Of a stretch of DNA of 19,236 nt, positions 1 to 6,972 are shown piece after piece. The stretch spans positions 1 to 19,236 of the forward strand of contig JAEZAM010000085.1 in assembly GCA_023430465.1 (NCBI GenBank), in the 5' to 3' direction. The notes below the pieces were generated by a model. That model was not told where the DNA came from, searched no databases, and was given only the letters and a program-made list of their open reading frames with translations. The position numbers and the translations under genes are program-made. The stretch is from Bacteroidota bacterium (GTDB taxonomy: Bacteria; Bacteroidota; Bacteroidia; Chitinophagales; Chitinophagaceae). Numbering within the stretch: position 1 is the stretch's first letter; each line of letters begins with the position of its first letter.

Positions 1-109
1 GAACCTGCAAAATACAGCCTTTGTTCTCCAATACGATTCTATCTCCAATACTTGGGGTAGATGGAGGGTGCGGAAAGGTATTCCAATCCGAAAAAGAGCG
101 AAGTTTGAA
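1..109 (-). other. Possible gene fragment running off the left edge
   Basis: On the minus strand the frame from 109 down to the window edge is open for 36 codons and reads like real protein (it contains DWNTFPHPP and then PSIGDRIVLENKGCILQV). It follows an in-frame TAA at 112-110 and has no ATG or GTG start; the only common start codon in frame is a TTG at codon 27. It could be the 5' end of a gene with a rare start, a decayed gene that lost its start, or chance. The plus-strand frame from base 2 is also open, to about 141, but looks less protein-like. No function can be assigned. Confidence 0.22.
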
Positions 110-162
110 TTAACACCCGTCAGGGCAAGGGGCCGCAGTTAAGGGCATGAAACTATCCGCTG

Positions 163-405
163 TTAATTCTTATTTATCAAAAACCGGAAAGGTTTGAGCT
201 CAGCATAGCGGATGGCCTGTAGTATTTTTTTGGGCTTTGCTGTGATGCGGTTACGGTTGACCAGTTCATGCGCCTGGCAAAACTGGTGATCGGACTCGGC
301 GGTCCGCAGAATATCATTCAAACACTCCACTTCGTGCTCGATGGCCTGCTGGCTCATAAACTCACTCTTCAATAATACCAAGAGGTCACGGTTCGGCATT
401 TTCAT
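163..405 (-). CDS. Hypothetical protein, 80 aa
   Basis: I do not recognise this protein. It is 80 residues, charged, probably mostly alpha-helical, with no signal peptide or membrane segment. It begins MKMPNRDLLVLLKSEF and has two cysteines near the middle (C28 and C43). The start could be the ATG at 405 or the one two codons later at 399. It lies 28 bp downstream of the small lipoprotein gene on the same strand, so the two may be co-transcribed. The reading frame is not opposed by a better gene on the other strand, which favours it being real. No Bacteroidota -7 element is visible just upstream, consistent with transcription from further upstream. Confidence 0.55.
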   Translation of the reverse strand: MKMPNRDLLVLLKSEFMSQQAIEHEVECLNDILRTAESDHQFCQAHELVNRNRITAKPKKILQAIRYAELKPFRFLINKN

Positions 406-433
406 CGCTACTTATTTATAAAACATGCTCCCG

Positions 434-565
434 TCAACGTGTGCTGGGACATCCACATCCCCGGCCACCACGTCCATTACCGGAATAATAATTGCGGCTG
501 CAGGCAGTAAATAAAATCAATCCCGCCAGCAACAGCACTAAGGTTAACATCTTTGGTTGTTTCAT
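434..565 (-). CDS. Small Cys/Gly-rich lipoprotein, 43 aa
   Basis: A complete 43-codon frame runs from ATG at 565 to TGA at 434-436. Residues 1-5 are polar or basic (MKQPK), residues 6-21 form a hydrophobic stretch (MLTLVLLLAGLILFTA), and Cys22 follows in an FTAC lipobox. This is a textbook lipoprotein signal peptide and predicts a mature peptide of only 22 residues. The mature part is rich in Gly and Arg (NYYSGNGRGGRG) and ends CGCPSTR, so it carries the lipidated Cys plus a CxC pair (C37, C39). The signal peptide makes chance unlikely, although the gene is very short. Function is unknown; the CxC could bind metal or form a disulfide, which is inference. It sits upstream of the 80-residue gene on the same strand. 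Confidence 0.68.
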   Translation of the reverse strand: MKQPKMLTLVLLLAGLILFTACSRNYYSGNGRGGRGCGCPSTR

Positions 566-577
566 ATCATAGAATTT

Positions 578-601
578 GATCAGCAGAAAACACTGTTGAT
601 C
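578..601. repeat. Imperfect inverted repeat in the divergent intergenic region
   Basis: The arms GATCAGCAG (578-586) and CTGTTGATC (593-601) pair over 9 positions with one G.U wobble around a 6-base loop (AAAACA). The repeat lies 13 bp upstream of the small lipoprotein start, in the 134-bp gap (566-699) before the glycosyltransferase gene. It may be an operator or an RNA hairpin. No good TAnnTTTG element was found for either gene in this gap, and otherwise I see nothing in it. Confidence 0.3.
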
Positions 602-699
602 CGGCCTGGCAGGAGAGAGAATTAATCAGAGACCTTGCTGTCAGGTAGGATTCTAAATTAACTATTTTACAAACAAATTAGTATACCTCCAGTTGAAAT

Positions 700-1836
700 A
701 TGGGAAAAATTAATGCCAATCCCGGCGAAAAAACTGAATATGGACGGAATCTACGTGTGCTCGTGGCGCCGCTCGATTGGGGTTTGGGACACGCTACCCG
801 CTGTATCCCAATCATTCAACACCTGGTTTCCCGGGGCGTAACAGTTTTTCTTGCCGGCACGGGGGCCCAGGAGCACCTTCTCCGGACAGAATTTCCCGAA
901 TTACCTTTTTTACAGCTCCCGGGCTATGATATCCGGTATGCAAAAACCGGCAGCGGGATGCCCTGGCGCCTGGCCGCACAGGTGCCCCGCATCCTGAAAG
1001 CAATCCGAACCGAGCATCGCTGGCTCAAAAATGCTGTCCGGGAAAATAACCTCCACGGGGTGGTCAGCGATAACCGCTACGGACTTTACCACAGTGATAT
1101 ACCTGCTGTCTTCATGACGCACCAGTTACAGATCAGAAGCGGACTGGGGCGCTGGCTGGACAAACAGATCCTCTCCATGAATTACCGATACATCAGGAAA
1201 TTTGACGCATGCTGGGTGCCTGACAATCATTCGGCACCGGGGCTGGCCGGCGAACTATCGCATCCCATGGCACTGCCCGGCATACCTGTTCATTATCTCG
1301 GTCCGTTGTCCAGGTTTGAGCAGCGGGAGGTTGATCAGAAACCCGGGCACCTCCTGGTACTTCTCTCCGGCCCGGAGCCACAACGTACCTACTTTGAAAA
1401 TGCGATCGTGCGGCAGATCAGTCATTACAACGGCACTGCCACGGTTGTAAGAGGCCTTCCCGATTCCGATAAATTGTTACCCTCAACCCGAGACCTTGTG
1501 TTTTACAACCACTTACCGGCCAACCTGCTCAACGATGAGATCCTGAAAGCTGAATATATCATTTCGCGAAGCGGTTATACCACAATCATGGATCTCGCAA
1601 AACTTGGGCGAAAAGCAATTATGGTTCCCACTCCCGGCCAGGCTGAGCAGGAATATCTGGCCGCACATATGTCGGCCGAAAAGCGTGCAGTAATAAGTGA
1701 GCAACATGATTTCAACCTGATCAGGTCCTTGTTGCTGGCGCGTGGATATCCCTATGAGGTGAGTACGATCGGGAATTCGGCTACGCTCCACCAGATAATT
1801 GATGGTTTCCTGGAGAAAATTTCACGCAAACAATGA
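700..1836 (+). CDS. MurG-like (GT-B) glycosyltransferase
   Basis: A 378-residue protein with the two-domain GT-B layout of UDP-sugar glycosyltransferases related to MurG and diacylglycerol glucosyltransferases. The N-terminal domain opens with a strand and glycine-rich loop (residues 19-33, RVLVAPLDWGLGHATR), where GLGH.TR resembles the acceptor-side loop of the family. The C-terminal domain carries the donor-sugar motif at 288-318 (ISRSGYTTIMDLAKLGRKAI, then PTPGQAEQEY), equivalent to the MurG segment that ends in P....DQ. There is no signal peptide or membrane segment, so it probably works at the cytoplasmic face of the inner membrane. Acceptor and sugar are not readable from sequence; MurG itself is unlikely because no cell-wall genes are nearby. 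It stands alone and converges with sixA. The first 17 residues are poorly ordered and the start is not firmly fixed. Confidence 0.82.
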   Translation: MGKINANPGEKTEYGRNLRVLVAPLDWGLGHATRCIPIIQHLVSRGVTVFLAGTGAQEHLLRTEFPELPFLQLPGYDIRYAKTGSGMPWRLAAQVPRILKAIRTEHRWLKNAVRENNLHGVVSDNRYGLYHSDIPAVFMTHQLQIRSGLGRWLDKQILSMNYRYIRKFDACWVPDNHSAPGLAGELSHPMALPGIPVHYLGPLSRFEQREVDQKPGHLLVLLSGPEPQRTYFENAIVRQISHYNGTATVVRGLPDSDKLLPSTRDLVFYNHLPANLLNDEILKAEYIISRSGYTTIMDLAKLGRKAIMVPTPGQAEQEYLAAHMSAEKRAVISEQHDFNLIRSLLLARGYPYEVSTIGNSATLHQIIDGFLEKISRKQ

Positions 1837-1837
1837 C

Positions 1838-1875
1838 AGTCAGCACAACTGCAAGAAAAAAACTCAGGGCTGACT
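1838..1875 (+). terminator. Weak stem-loop after the glycosyltransferase gene
   Basis: AGTCAGC (1838-1844) pairs perfectly with GCTGACT (1869-1875) and is followed by more T residues (up to 1879). The 24-base loop is long and contains an A run. The structure reaches into the last codons of the convergent sixA gene. It is plausible as a terminator for the glycosyltransferase transcript but weak. Confidence 0.3.
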
Positions 1876-2358
1876 TTTTGGGTAGTCGAAAAAAAGAAAC
1901 TCCTTCCGCACATTCATAAACTCCCTCCAGTCATTGGTATCTGCACTCACAGCAAATATGCTGCACGTAGGCATTTCATCGATCCGCATTTCTGTCAGCA
2001 CATTGGCGAAATCCGTGATGCCATTGTTATGTGAGAAGACCGCAATGTGTTCATGAAACTCGTTTGTCTTCCCGATCACTTCTGCAAACGTTGCGGGTGA
2101 GGCAAGATAAAGTTCATCGTGATAAATAATGGTAGACTTGTCGCGCCCATAAACCTTTGCAAAATGTTCTGCTGTTTTCCTGGCCCGTTTGGCAGGGCTT
2201 GAAATAAAGGCATCGATGCGGCAGCCTTTGTCGAGGAGTCGCTGCGCCATCAGGGGAGCGTCGCGCTTACCCCGTTCATTCAATGGCCGGTCGAAGTCCT
2301 GGATACTGAAATCAGCCCAACTGCTTTTTGCGTGGCGAACAAGGTAGAGCACTTTCAT
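1864..2358 (-). CDS. sixA: SixA-type histidine phosphatase
   Basis: A 164-residue single-domain member of the histidine phosphatase (phosphoglycerate mutase-like) superfamily. The N-terminal LYLVRHAKSSW motif (residues 4-14) holds the catalytic Arg8-His9 pair. FDRPLNERGKRDAP (22-35) is typical of the SixA group, the SSPAKRARKTAE segment (53-64) supplies the second phosphate-pocket arginine, and His110 in FSHNNG is the second catalytic histidine. E. coli SixA removes phosphate from a histidine in phosphorelay or PTS proteins; the Bacteroidota substrate is unknown. The start lies 13 bp after the PurF-like stop codon on the same strand, so it is probably the last gene of the aminotransferase-purF-sixA operon. 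No signal peptide, hence cytoplasmic. Confidence 0.85.
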   Translation of the reverse strand: MKVLYLVRHAKSSWADFSIQDFDRPLNERGKRDAPLMAQRLLDKGCRIDAFISSPAKRARKTAEHFAKVYGRDKSTIIYHDELYLASPATFAEVIGKTNEFHEHIAVFSHNNGITDFANVLTEMRIDEMPTCSIFAVSADTNDWREFMNVRKEFLFFDYPKSQP

Positions 2359-2371
2359 GTGCTAAAGGTAA

Positions 2372-4219
2372 TCAGTAACCCCGTACGTTCCGACCCTCCA
2401 TGTAATTCATAAATGCTTTGTTCACCACTTTGTTTCCACCCGGTGTTGGATAGTTGCCGGTGAAATACCAGTCGCCTTTATTGTTCGGGCAGGCTTTGTG
2501 CAGATCCTCGATACTCTGGAAGATCACATCAACCGGTATGTCAACACCCGGAGGCGTGATAAGCTGAGCAATCTTTGCAGATATTTCTTCCGTTGTGAAT
2601 GGTTTGTATACACCTTTCGCGATGTTCTCCGTGTGAAGCTGGTTATTGCGCTGCAGATCCTTGCATTTGGCCAGCAGGTCTTTCAGATGATCCTCCATTC
2701 CGCGCTCCTTGATGAGTTCTACGGCGGCGTTGAAGGCGATGAATTCTCCCATTTTACTCATATCGATTCCGTAGCAGTCGGGATACCGGATCTGCGGGGA
2801 AGATGATACAACCACGATCCTGCGCGGCTTCAGCCTCGCAAGCATGCGGATGATGCTTTCTTTCAATGTTGTTCCTCTGACGATGGAATCATCGATCACC
2901 ACCAGATTGTCAAGTCCCGGGCGCACGGTACCATAGGTGATATCATACACGTGCTGCACCATTTCATTTCGGCTTACATCTTCGGTGATGAACGTCCGCA
3001 TCTTCACGTCCTTGATGGCGATCTTTTCGATGCGGATACGGCGGTTGATCATTTCAGACAGCTTTTCATCATCGAAGTCCTTGTTCCAGCTCAGTATCTT
3101 TTCGATCTTGATCTTGGCGAGGTAATCTTCCATTCCTTTCACCATACCGTAAAACGCCACTTCTGCCGTGTTGGGAATAAAAGAAAATATCGTGTTCTTC
3201 AGATCATGTTTGATCGCATTCAGGACAGGTTCGCTGAGATTATGTCCAAGCGCGTTCCGCTCTTTGTATATTTTTTCATCACTGCCACGGGAGAAATAGA
3301 TTCGTTCAAAACTGCAGGCTTTCCGCTCCTTTGGTTCGATGATCTGTGTGATCTTATAATTCCCGGCTTCATCAACGATCATCGCCTGGCCGGGCATGAG
3401 TTCCTGCACTTCGTTTTCCCCTACATTAAAGGTGGTCCTGATGGCTGCACGCTCTGAGGCTGCCACGATCACTTCATCATTTACATAATAATAGGCCGGT
3501 CGGATACCATGTGCGTCACGGAAAACAAAGCCCATTCCGTTACCGGTCAATCCACCTACATGGAAGCCACCGTCAAACAGCGGCACAGCTTTTTTCAATA
3601 CAGATTCAATGTCCAGCGAGTGAGGGGATTGTTCGTCAGACTTTATCAGGAAATGATAAAGCACTTCCATCATCGCGGCCAGGTCGCTTTGCCGTTGAAA
3701 TTCTCCGGGGTCGACATTTATCAGCGAAAAAAGTTCTTCCGTATTGACGAGATTGAAATTACCGGCAAGGGCCAGGTTGCGACTCGGGATGGTGTCTCTT
3801 TTTATGAACGGGTGACAGAATTCCGCATTGTTCTTTCCCTGCGTGCCATAGCGCAAATGCCCCAGCAGCAATTCACCCATGAAAGAGATATGACCTTTCA
3901 TCAGACCGGGATGGTTCCTGATATGGGGATTGAATTTTGCCAGTTCGTCAATCTCCGCACCGATGTGTTTAAATACATCTGCTATTGGTTGCGGTGCAAC
4001 GCTGCGGTATCGGTGGAGGAAAGGATAACCTGGTTCCACATTCAGCTTGACAGCAGCAACCCCGGCGCCATCCTGGCCACGGTTGTGCTGCTTTTCCATC
4101 AACAGGTACATCTTGTTCAGACCCCAGGTAACGGTGCCGTATTGTTGTTGGTAATACGAGAAAGGCTTTCTTAACCGGATGAATGCAAGGCCGCATTCAT
4201 GTTTTATTTCGTCACTCAT
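2372..4219 (-). CDS. purF: Amidophosphoribosyltransferase, long PurF-like form (615 aa)
   Basis: It combines an N-terminal class II glutamine amidotransferase domain (about residues 9-290) with a phosphoribosyltransferase domain (about 300-540). Cys9, within EIKHECGLAF, would become the N-terminal nucleophile after removal of eight residues. RGQDGAG (48-54), HLRYGTQG (121-128) and RDAHGIRP (234-241) are standard PurF glutaminase motifs. VVIDDSIVRGTT (440-451) is the PRPP-binding loop. Canonical PurF transfers the glutamine amide to PRPP, the first step of purine synthesis. At 615 residues it is over 100 longer than usual: there is an apparent insert near 362-404 and a long C-terminal tail. 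Bacteroidota may also carry a shorter canonical PurF, so this could be a paralog with a shifted role. It follows the aminotransferase by 37 bp and precedes sixA by 13 bp. Confidence 0.85.
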   Translation of the reverse strand: MSDEIKHECGLAFIRLRKPFSYYQQQYGTVTWGLNKMYLLMEKQHNRGQDGAGVAAVKLNVEPGYPFLHRYRSVAPQPIADVFKHIGAEIDELAKFNPHIRNHPGLMKGHISFMGELLLGHLRYGTQGKNNAEFCHPFIKRDTIPSRNLALAGNFNLVNTEELFSLINVDPGEFQRQSDLAAMMEVLYHFLIKSDEQSPHSLDIESVLKKAVPLFDGGFHVGGLTGNGMGFVFRDAHGIRPAYYYVNDEVIVAASERAAIRTTFNVGENEVQELMPGQAMIVDEAGNYKITQIIEPKERKACSFERIYFSRGSDEKIYKERNALGHNLSEPVLNAIKHDLKNTIFSFIPNTAEVAFYGMVKGMEDYLAKIKIEKILSWNKDFDDEKLSEMINRRIRIEKIAIKDVKMRTFITEDVSRNEMVQHVYDITYGTVRPGLDNLVVIDDSIVRGTTLKESIIRMLARLKPRRIVVVSSSPQIRYPDCYGIDMSKMGEFIAFNAAVELIKERGMEDHLKDLLAKCKDLQRNNQLHTENIAKGVYKPFTTEEISAKIAQLITPPGVDIPVDVIFQSIEDLHKACPNNKGDWYFTGNYPTPGGNKVVNKAFMNYMEGRNVRGY

Positions 4220-4256
4220 ATCGGGAGTATCAGGGTTGTCGGGGTTCTCGGCAATA

Positions 4257-5516
4257 TCAGGATTTCAGTTTGGCCAGCGCAGTGCGCAATTGGTTGATCA
4301 TTTCTCCAATCTCTTCTTTTTTACAAGTACCCACACTCAATCTATACCAACTGGATGATTTGTCTGCACCAAATGCATAGAACGGCACCACGGCAAGTTT
4401 CGCCTCATTGAGTACATAAGCCGTAACTGCGGACTGATCTGCCAGCTTGTTGCCATCGGCTATAGTCCTTCCCACCAGGTCCAGCCGGATAGTGAGGTAA
4501 ATGGCGGCTTCGGGCGCAATCGCATCTACGGGAAAACCTTCTGTTTTTAATTGCTGAAACCCATTGTAAATGCCGGTCAGCCGGTCTTCGATCTCATTCT
4601 TGAAACCCGCCAGGTAACTGACGATAGCGGGCTTGTTTGCAAGATATTTGGCAACAGCTTTCTGCTCGGCCATTGGTGCCCATGCGCCCACATGGGTAAG
4701 AATCGCTTTCATTTTGGAAATGACTCTTGCCGGACCAAAGCTCCAGCCCACGCGTACACCTGTTGCTGCAAACACCTTGCTGATGGCATCGATGAATATC
4801 GTGTACTCGCGCATTTCCGGGCGCAGGGTGACGGGATTATAATGCTGGATATTGCCATATGTAAGGTGCCAGTACATCTGGTCATACATCACGTAAAGCT
4901 TTTTGGCGTTGTCGCCGCGGCGTTTGTTCTCCTCCAGCACCAGGTCGCAGATCTCCTCAAGGTCTTTCTTGCGGAATGTAGTTCCGGTTGGGTTCTGCGG
5001 TGAGCATAGCGCGATGAGCGATGCATCCTTTATGAATGGCCGCAGGTCTTCTGCGGAAGGCATGAAATTATTCTCAGCCTTCGCTTCCACAACCAGGTGC
5101 TGCCCTTCTACAAAATGTGTATAGTGATTGTTGTTCCAGCTCGGAACGGCGTAGATGACCTTATCGTTCTTGTCACAAATGGCCCGGAAGGCAGCATAGA
5201 TCAGGGGGCGGCCGCCTGCTGCAACGAGTATCTCGTCAGTGCCATAATCCAGCCCCTCCATGTCATGAGTAAATGTTTTGACAGCTTCGCGCAGATCCAG
5301 GTTCCCTTCAGCGGCGGGATAGTTGGTGAAATGCTGGCGGTAGGCGTTTATGATCTCTTCTTCCAGCTCCTTAGGGATTGGAAAAATAGCCGGGTCAAAA
5401 TCGCCAACAGTGAAATTGTAGATTCGCTCGCCCTGCCGGATCTTTTCGCGGATTTCGCCACCCAGTTTTACAATCTCCGATCCGATAAGTGTTTCCGAAA
5501 GCTGTGATAATTTCAT
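4257..5516 (-). CDS. PLP-dependent aminotransferase, class I/II
   Basis: A 419-residue fold-type I aminotransferase. Visible features are the cofactor-binding AAGGRP (99-104), SPQNPTGTTF (172-181, with Asn175), Asp212 in MYDQMYW, and IDAISKVFAATGVRVGW (242-258), where Lys247 is the predicted Schiff-base lysine. These fit the aspartate/aromatic aminotransferase subgroup; the amino donor cannot be told from sequence. I chose the ATG at 5516 rather than the one 20 codons upstream at 5576: a -7 promoter element at 5537-5544 lies between them, and the conserved protein begins MKLSQLSETLIGSEI. It heads a probable three-gene operon (aminotransferase, PurF-like, SixA). Confidence 0.88.
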   Translation of the reverse strand: MKLSQLSETLIGSEIVKLGGEIREKIRQGERIYNFTVGDFDPAIFPIPKELEEEIINAYRQHFTNYPAAEGNLDLREAVKTFTHDMEGLDYGTDEILVAAGGRPLIYAAFRAICDKNDKVIYAVPSWNNNHYTHFVEGQHLVVEAKAENNFMPSAEDLRPFIKDASLIALCSPQNPTGTTFRKKDLEEICDLVLEENKRRGDNAKKLYVMYDQMYWHLTYGNIQHYNPVTLRPEMREYTIFIDAISKVFAATGVRVGWSFGPARVISKMKAILTHVGAWAPMAEQKAVAKYLANKPAIVSYLAGFKNEIEDRLTGIYNGFQQLKTEGFPVDAIAPEAAIYLTIRLDLVGRTIADGNKLADQSAVTAYVLNEAKLAVVPFYAFGADKSSSWYRLSVGTCKKEEIGEMINQLRTALAKLKS

Positions 5517-5536
5517 GTAACTGGTGATTTTCGCGG

Positions 5537-5544
5537 CAAAAGTA
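5537..5544 (-). promoter_or_regulatory. Promoter -7 element for the aminotransferase operon
   Basis: The minus strand reads TACTTTTG, an exact match to the Bacteroidota -7 consensus TAnnTTTG. Transcription would start about 15 bases before the ATG at 5516. No clear -33 TTG is seen at the usual spacing. Confidence 0.55.
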
Positions 5545-5570
5545 AAGAAGTTAAGGTTGAGCTTGAGAAG

Positions 5571-5583
5571 TTTCACGCAAAGC
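5571..5583. repeat. Short copy of a CGCAAAG-type intergenic motif
   Basis: TTTCACGCAAAGCC closely matches TTTCGCGCAAAGGC at 11776-11789, also intergenic. Similar strings recur, from memory, in intergenic DNA of Bacteroidota. With two short copies here the case is modest. Confidence 0.25.
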
Positions 5584-5641
5584 CTGCCAAGATTTACGGT
5601 GCCGCATGGTCGTGAGAAAAGGCGCTAAGGTCCCGGTCGAA

Positions 5642-6208
5642 TCACTTTGCCTCGTACTTCTTTTCAGCTTCCTGCGCTTTCGCGAAATCGAGCACTACCC
5701 CATTTATACAGTACCGTAGCCCTGTTGGAGGCGGACCATCATCGAATACGTGTCCAAGGTGTGATTTGCACCGGCCGCACTGCACTTCGGTTCTCTTCAT
5801 GCCGTGGGAATTATCGGGAGTGTATATGATGCTGCCTTTGCTGATGGGCTCATAAAAGCTCGGCCAGCCGCAGCCGCTTTCGAATTTAGTATCTGAGCGG
5901 AAAAGTGCATTCCCGCAAACAGCGCAGTAGTATGTGCCTGCTTCCTTGAAATTCTCGAACTTACTGGTCCATGGCCGCTCAGTGCCCTTCTGGCGTGCCA
6001 CGTAATACACCTCCTTCGGGAGGATTTTTTGCCATTCACTCTCGTTCACATCCACAGGCGTGGTATCGGTCGTTGAGTAGAACGGGTTGTTTTTATTGTT
6101 GCTGCTATCCATGATCGCTGGTTTTTTATCGGGTGAGGTCTGCGAAAAACTGCATTGCTGCAGTCCCGCAGCGAGTACGATGACCAATATGAACCGGAGG
6201 TATTTCAT
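5642..6208 (-). CDS. msrB: Peptide-methionine (R)-S-oxide reductase, exported
   Basis: MsrB reduces the R-epimer of methionine sulfoxide in oxidised proteins. The catalytic domain spans about 57-178. Two CxxC pairs (C95/C98 and C144/C147) form the structural zinc site, Cys167 in RYCING is the catalytic cysteine, and Cys113 in SGCGWPSF sits where other family members carry a resolving cysteine. HLGHVFDDGP (150-159) is a family signature. The 188-residue length reflects an N-terminal hydrophobic signal (KYLRFILVIVLAAG) followed by Cys19 in LQQC, an imperfect lipobox, and then a linker rich in Ser, Asn, Thr and Pro. It is therefore probably an envelope lipoprotein repairing periplasmic or surface proteins; if the lipobox fails, a secreted form is the alternative. 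It has its own promoter and is divergent from adk. Confidence 0.93.
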   Translation of the reverse strand: MKYLRFILVIVLAAGLQQCSFSQTSPDKKPAIMDSSNNKNNPFYSTTDTTPVDVNESEWQKILPKEVYYVARQKGTERPWTSKFENFKEAGTYYCAVCGNALFRSDTKFESGCGWPSFYEPISKGSIIYTPDNSHGMKRTEVQCGRCKSHLGHVFDDGPPPTGLRYCINGVVLDFAKAQEAEKKYEAK

Positions 6209-6219
6209 GCCTTATCTAA

Positions 6220-6227
6220 CAAATTTA
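6220..6227 (-). promoter_or_regulatory. Promoter -7 element for msrB
   Basis: The minus strand reads TAAATTTG, an exact match to TAnnTTTG, ending 11 bases before the msrB ATG. The predicted leader is only about 6 bases. No obvious -33 TTG lies at the standard distance. Confidence 0.5.
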
Positions 6228-6338
6228 CGACGCGAGAGTTGTATAGGATTTGGTAAAATAGACGTCCAATGGGACAGTTGCCATTCTTGGCACCACTCCG
6301 CCTCTGCGGTATTTTGCGGGCTGAGGTGTTGAAACGGG

Positions 6339-6365
6339 TTGACTTGCAGTTTTCGCTTATATTTG
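6339..6365 (+). promoter_or_regulatory. Promoter for adk
   Basis: TTG (6339-6341) and TATATTTG (6358-6365) match the Bacteroidota -33/-7 pattern with a 16-base spacer, slightly short. The predicted transcript start is near 6371, leaving a leader of about 22 bases before the ATG at 6393. This supports the downstream adk start. Confidence 0.6.
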
Positions 6366-6392
6366 TTTTTCACCAAGCGTTACATTAGGCTT

Positions 6393-6971
6393 ATGTTTAA
6401 TTTGATCCTTTTTGGTCCTCCAGGTAGTGGAAAAGGTACACAGTCTCAGAAATTGGTAGAAAAATATGGCCTGATCCACTTGTCTACAGGGGATTTGTTA
6501 AGGAAAGAACGGGCACTCAAAACACCGCTTGGGCTGGAGGCAGAACAGATCATCAGCAAAGGGCAACTGGTGCCGGATGCGGTAGTGATTGGCATGATCA
6601 GTTCCGCGCTGGATGAAAATCCAAACGCACGGGGGTTTCTGTTCGATGGCTTTCCGCGCACCGAAGCACAGGCAGAGGCCCTGGATAAATTACTTGAGCT
6701 TAAAAAATCAGAGATAGCCCTGGTACTATTCCTTGAAGTGGATGAAGAGGAGTTGATTAAACGCCTGGTCAACAGGGGCAAAACATCCGGTCGCTCGGAT
6801 GATTCGGACGAAAATGTTCAGCGCAAACGCCAGGAAGTCTATAAGTCAGAGACCCTGCCTGTGGCAGCACATTATACAAAATTGAAAAAAGTGGTTCATG
6901 TAAACGGGATGGGCGAGATTGACGAGATCTTCGGCCGCCTTGCGACACATATCGATAAGAAACTCGCTTGA
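6393..6971 (+). CDS. adk: Adenylate kinase
   Basis: Catalyses ATP + AMP = 2 ADP in the cytoplasm. The 192-residue protein has the P-loop GPPGSGKGT at 8-16, the AMP-binding STGDLLR at 31-37 and DGFPRTEAQ at 85-93, and Arg131-GRSDD-type residues in a very short lid (128-140). It is therefore the short, zinc-free adenylate kinase form seen in Bacteroidota. The ATG at 6393 is preferred over an in-frame ATG at 6339 because the protein then begins MFNLILFGPPG like its relatives, and because the promoter -7 element lies between the two. The gene converges with the lipoprotein gene, with a single base (6972) between the stop codons. Confidence 0.96.
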   Translation: MFNLILFGPPGSGKGTQSQKLVEKYGLIHLSTGDLLRKERALKTPLGLEAEQIISKGQLVPDAVVIGMISSALDENPNARGFLFDGFPRTEAQAEALDKLLELKKSEIALVLFLEVDEEELIKRLVNRGKTSGRSDDSDENVQRKRQEVYKSETLPVAAHYTKLKKVVHVNGMGEIDEIFGRLATHIDKKLA

Positions 6972-6972
6972 T

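Noticed and set aside
3509..4174. 221-codon plus-strand frame opposite the PurF-like gene
   Set aside because: It lies wholly antisense to a gene with clear glutaminase motifs and has no recognisable domain or promoter. It is a shadow of the real coding frame.
5517..5576. 20-residue N-terminal extension of the aminotransferase
   Set aside because: The extension crosses the -7 promoter element at 5537-5544, and the conserved protein starts at the internal Met.
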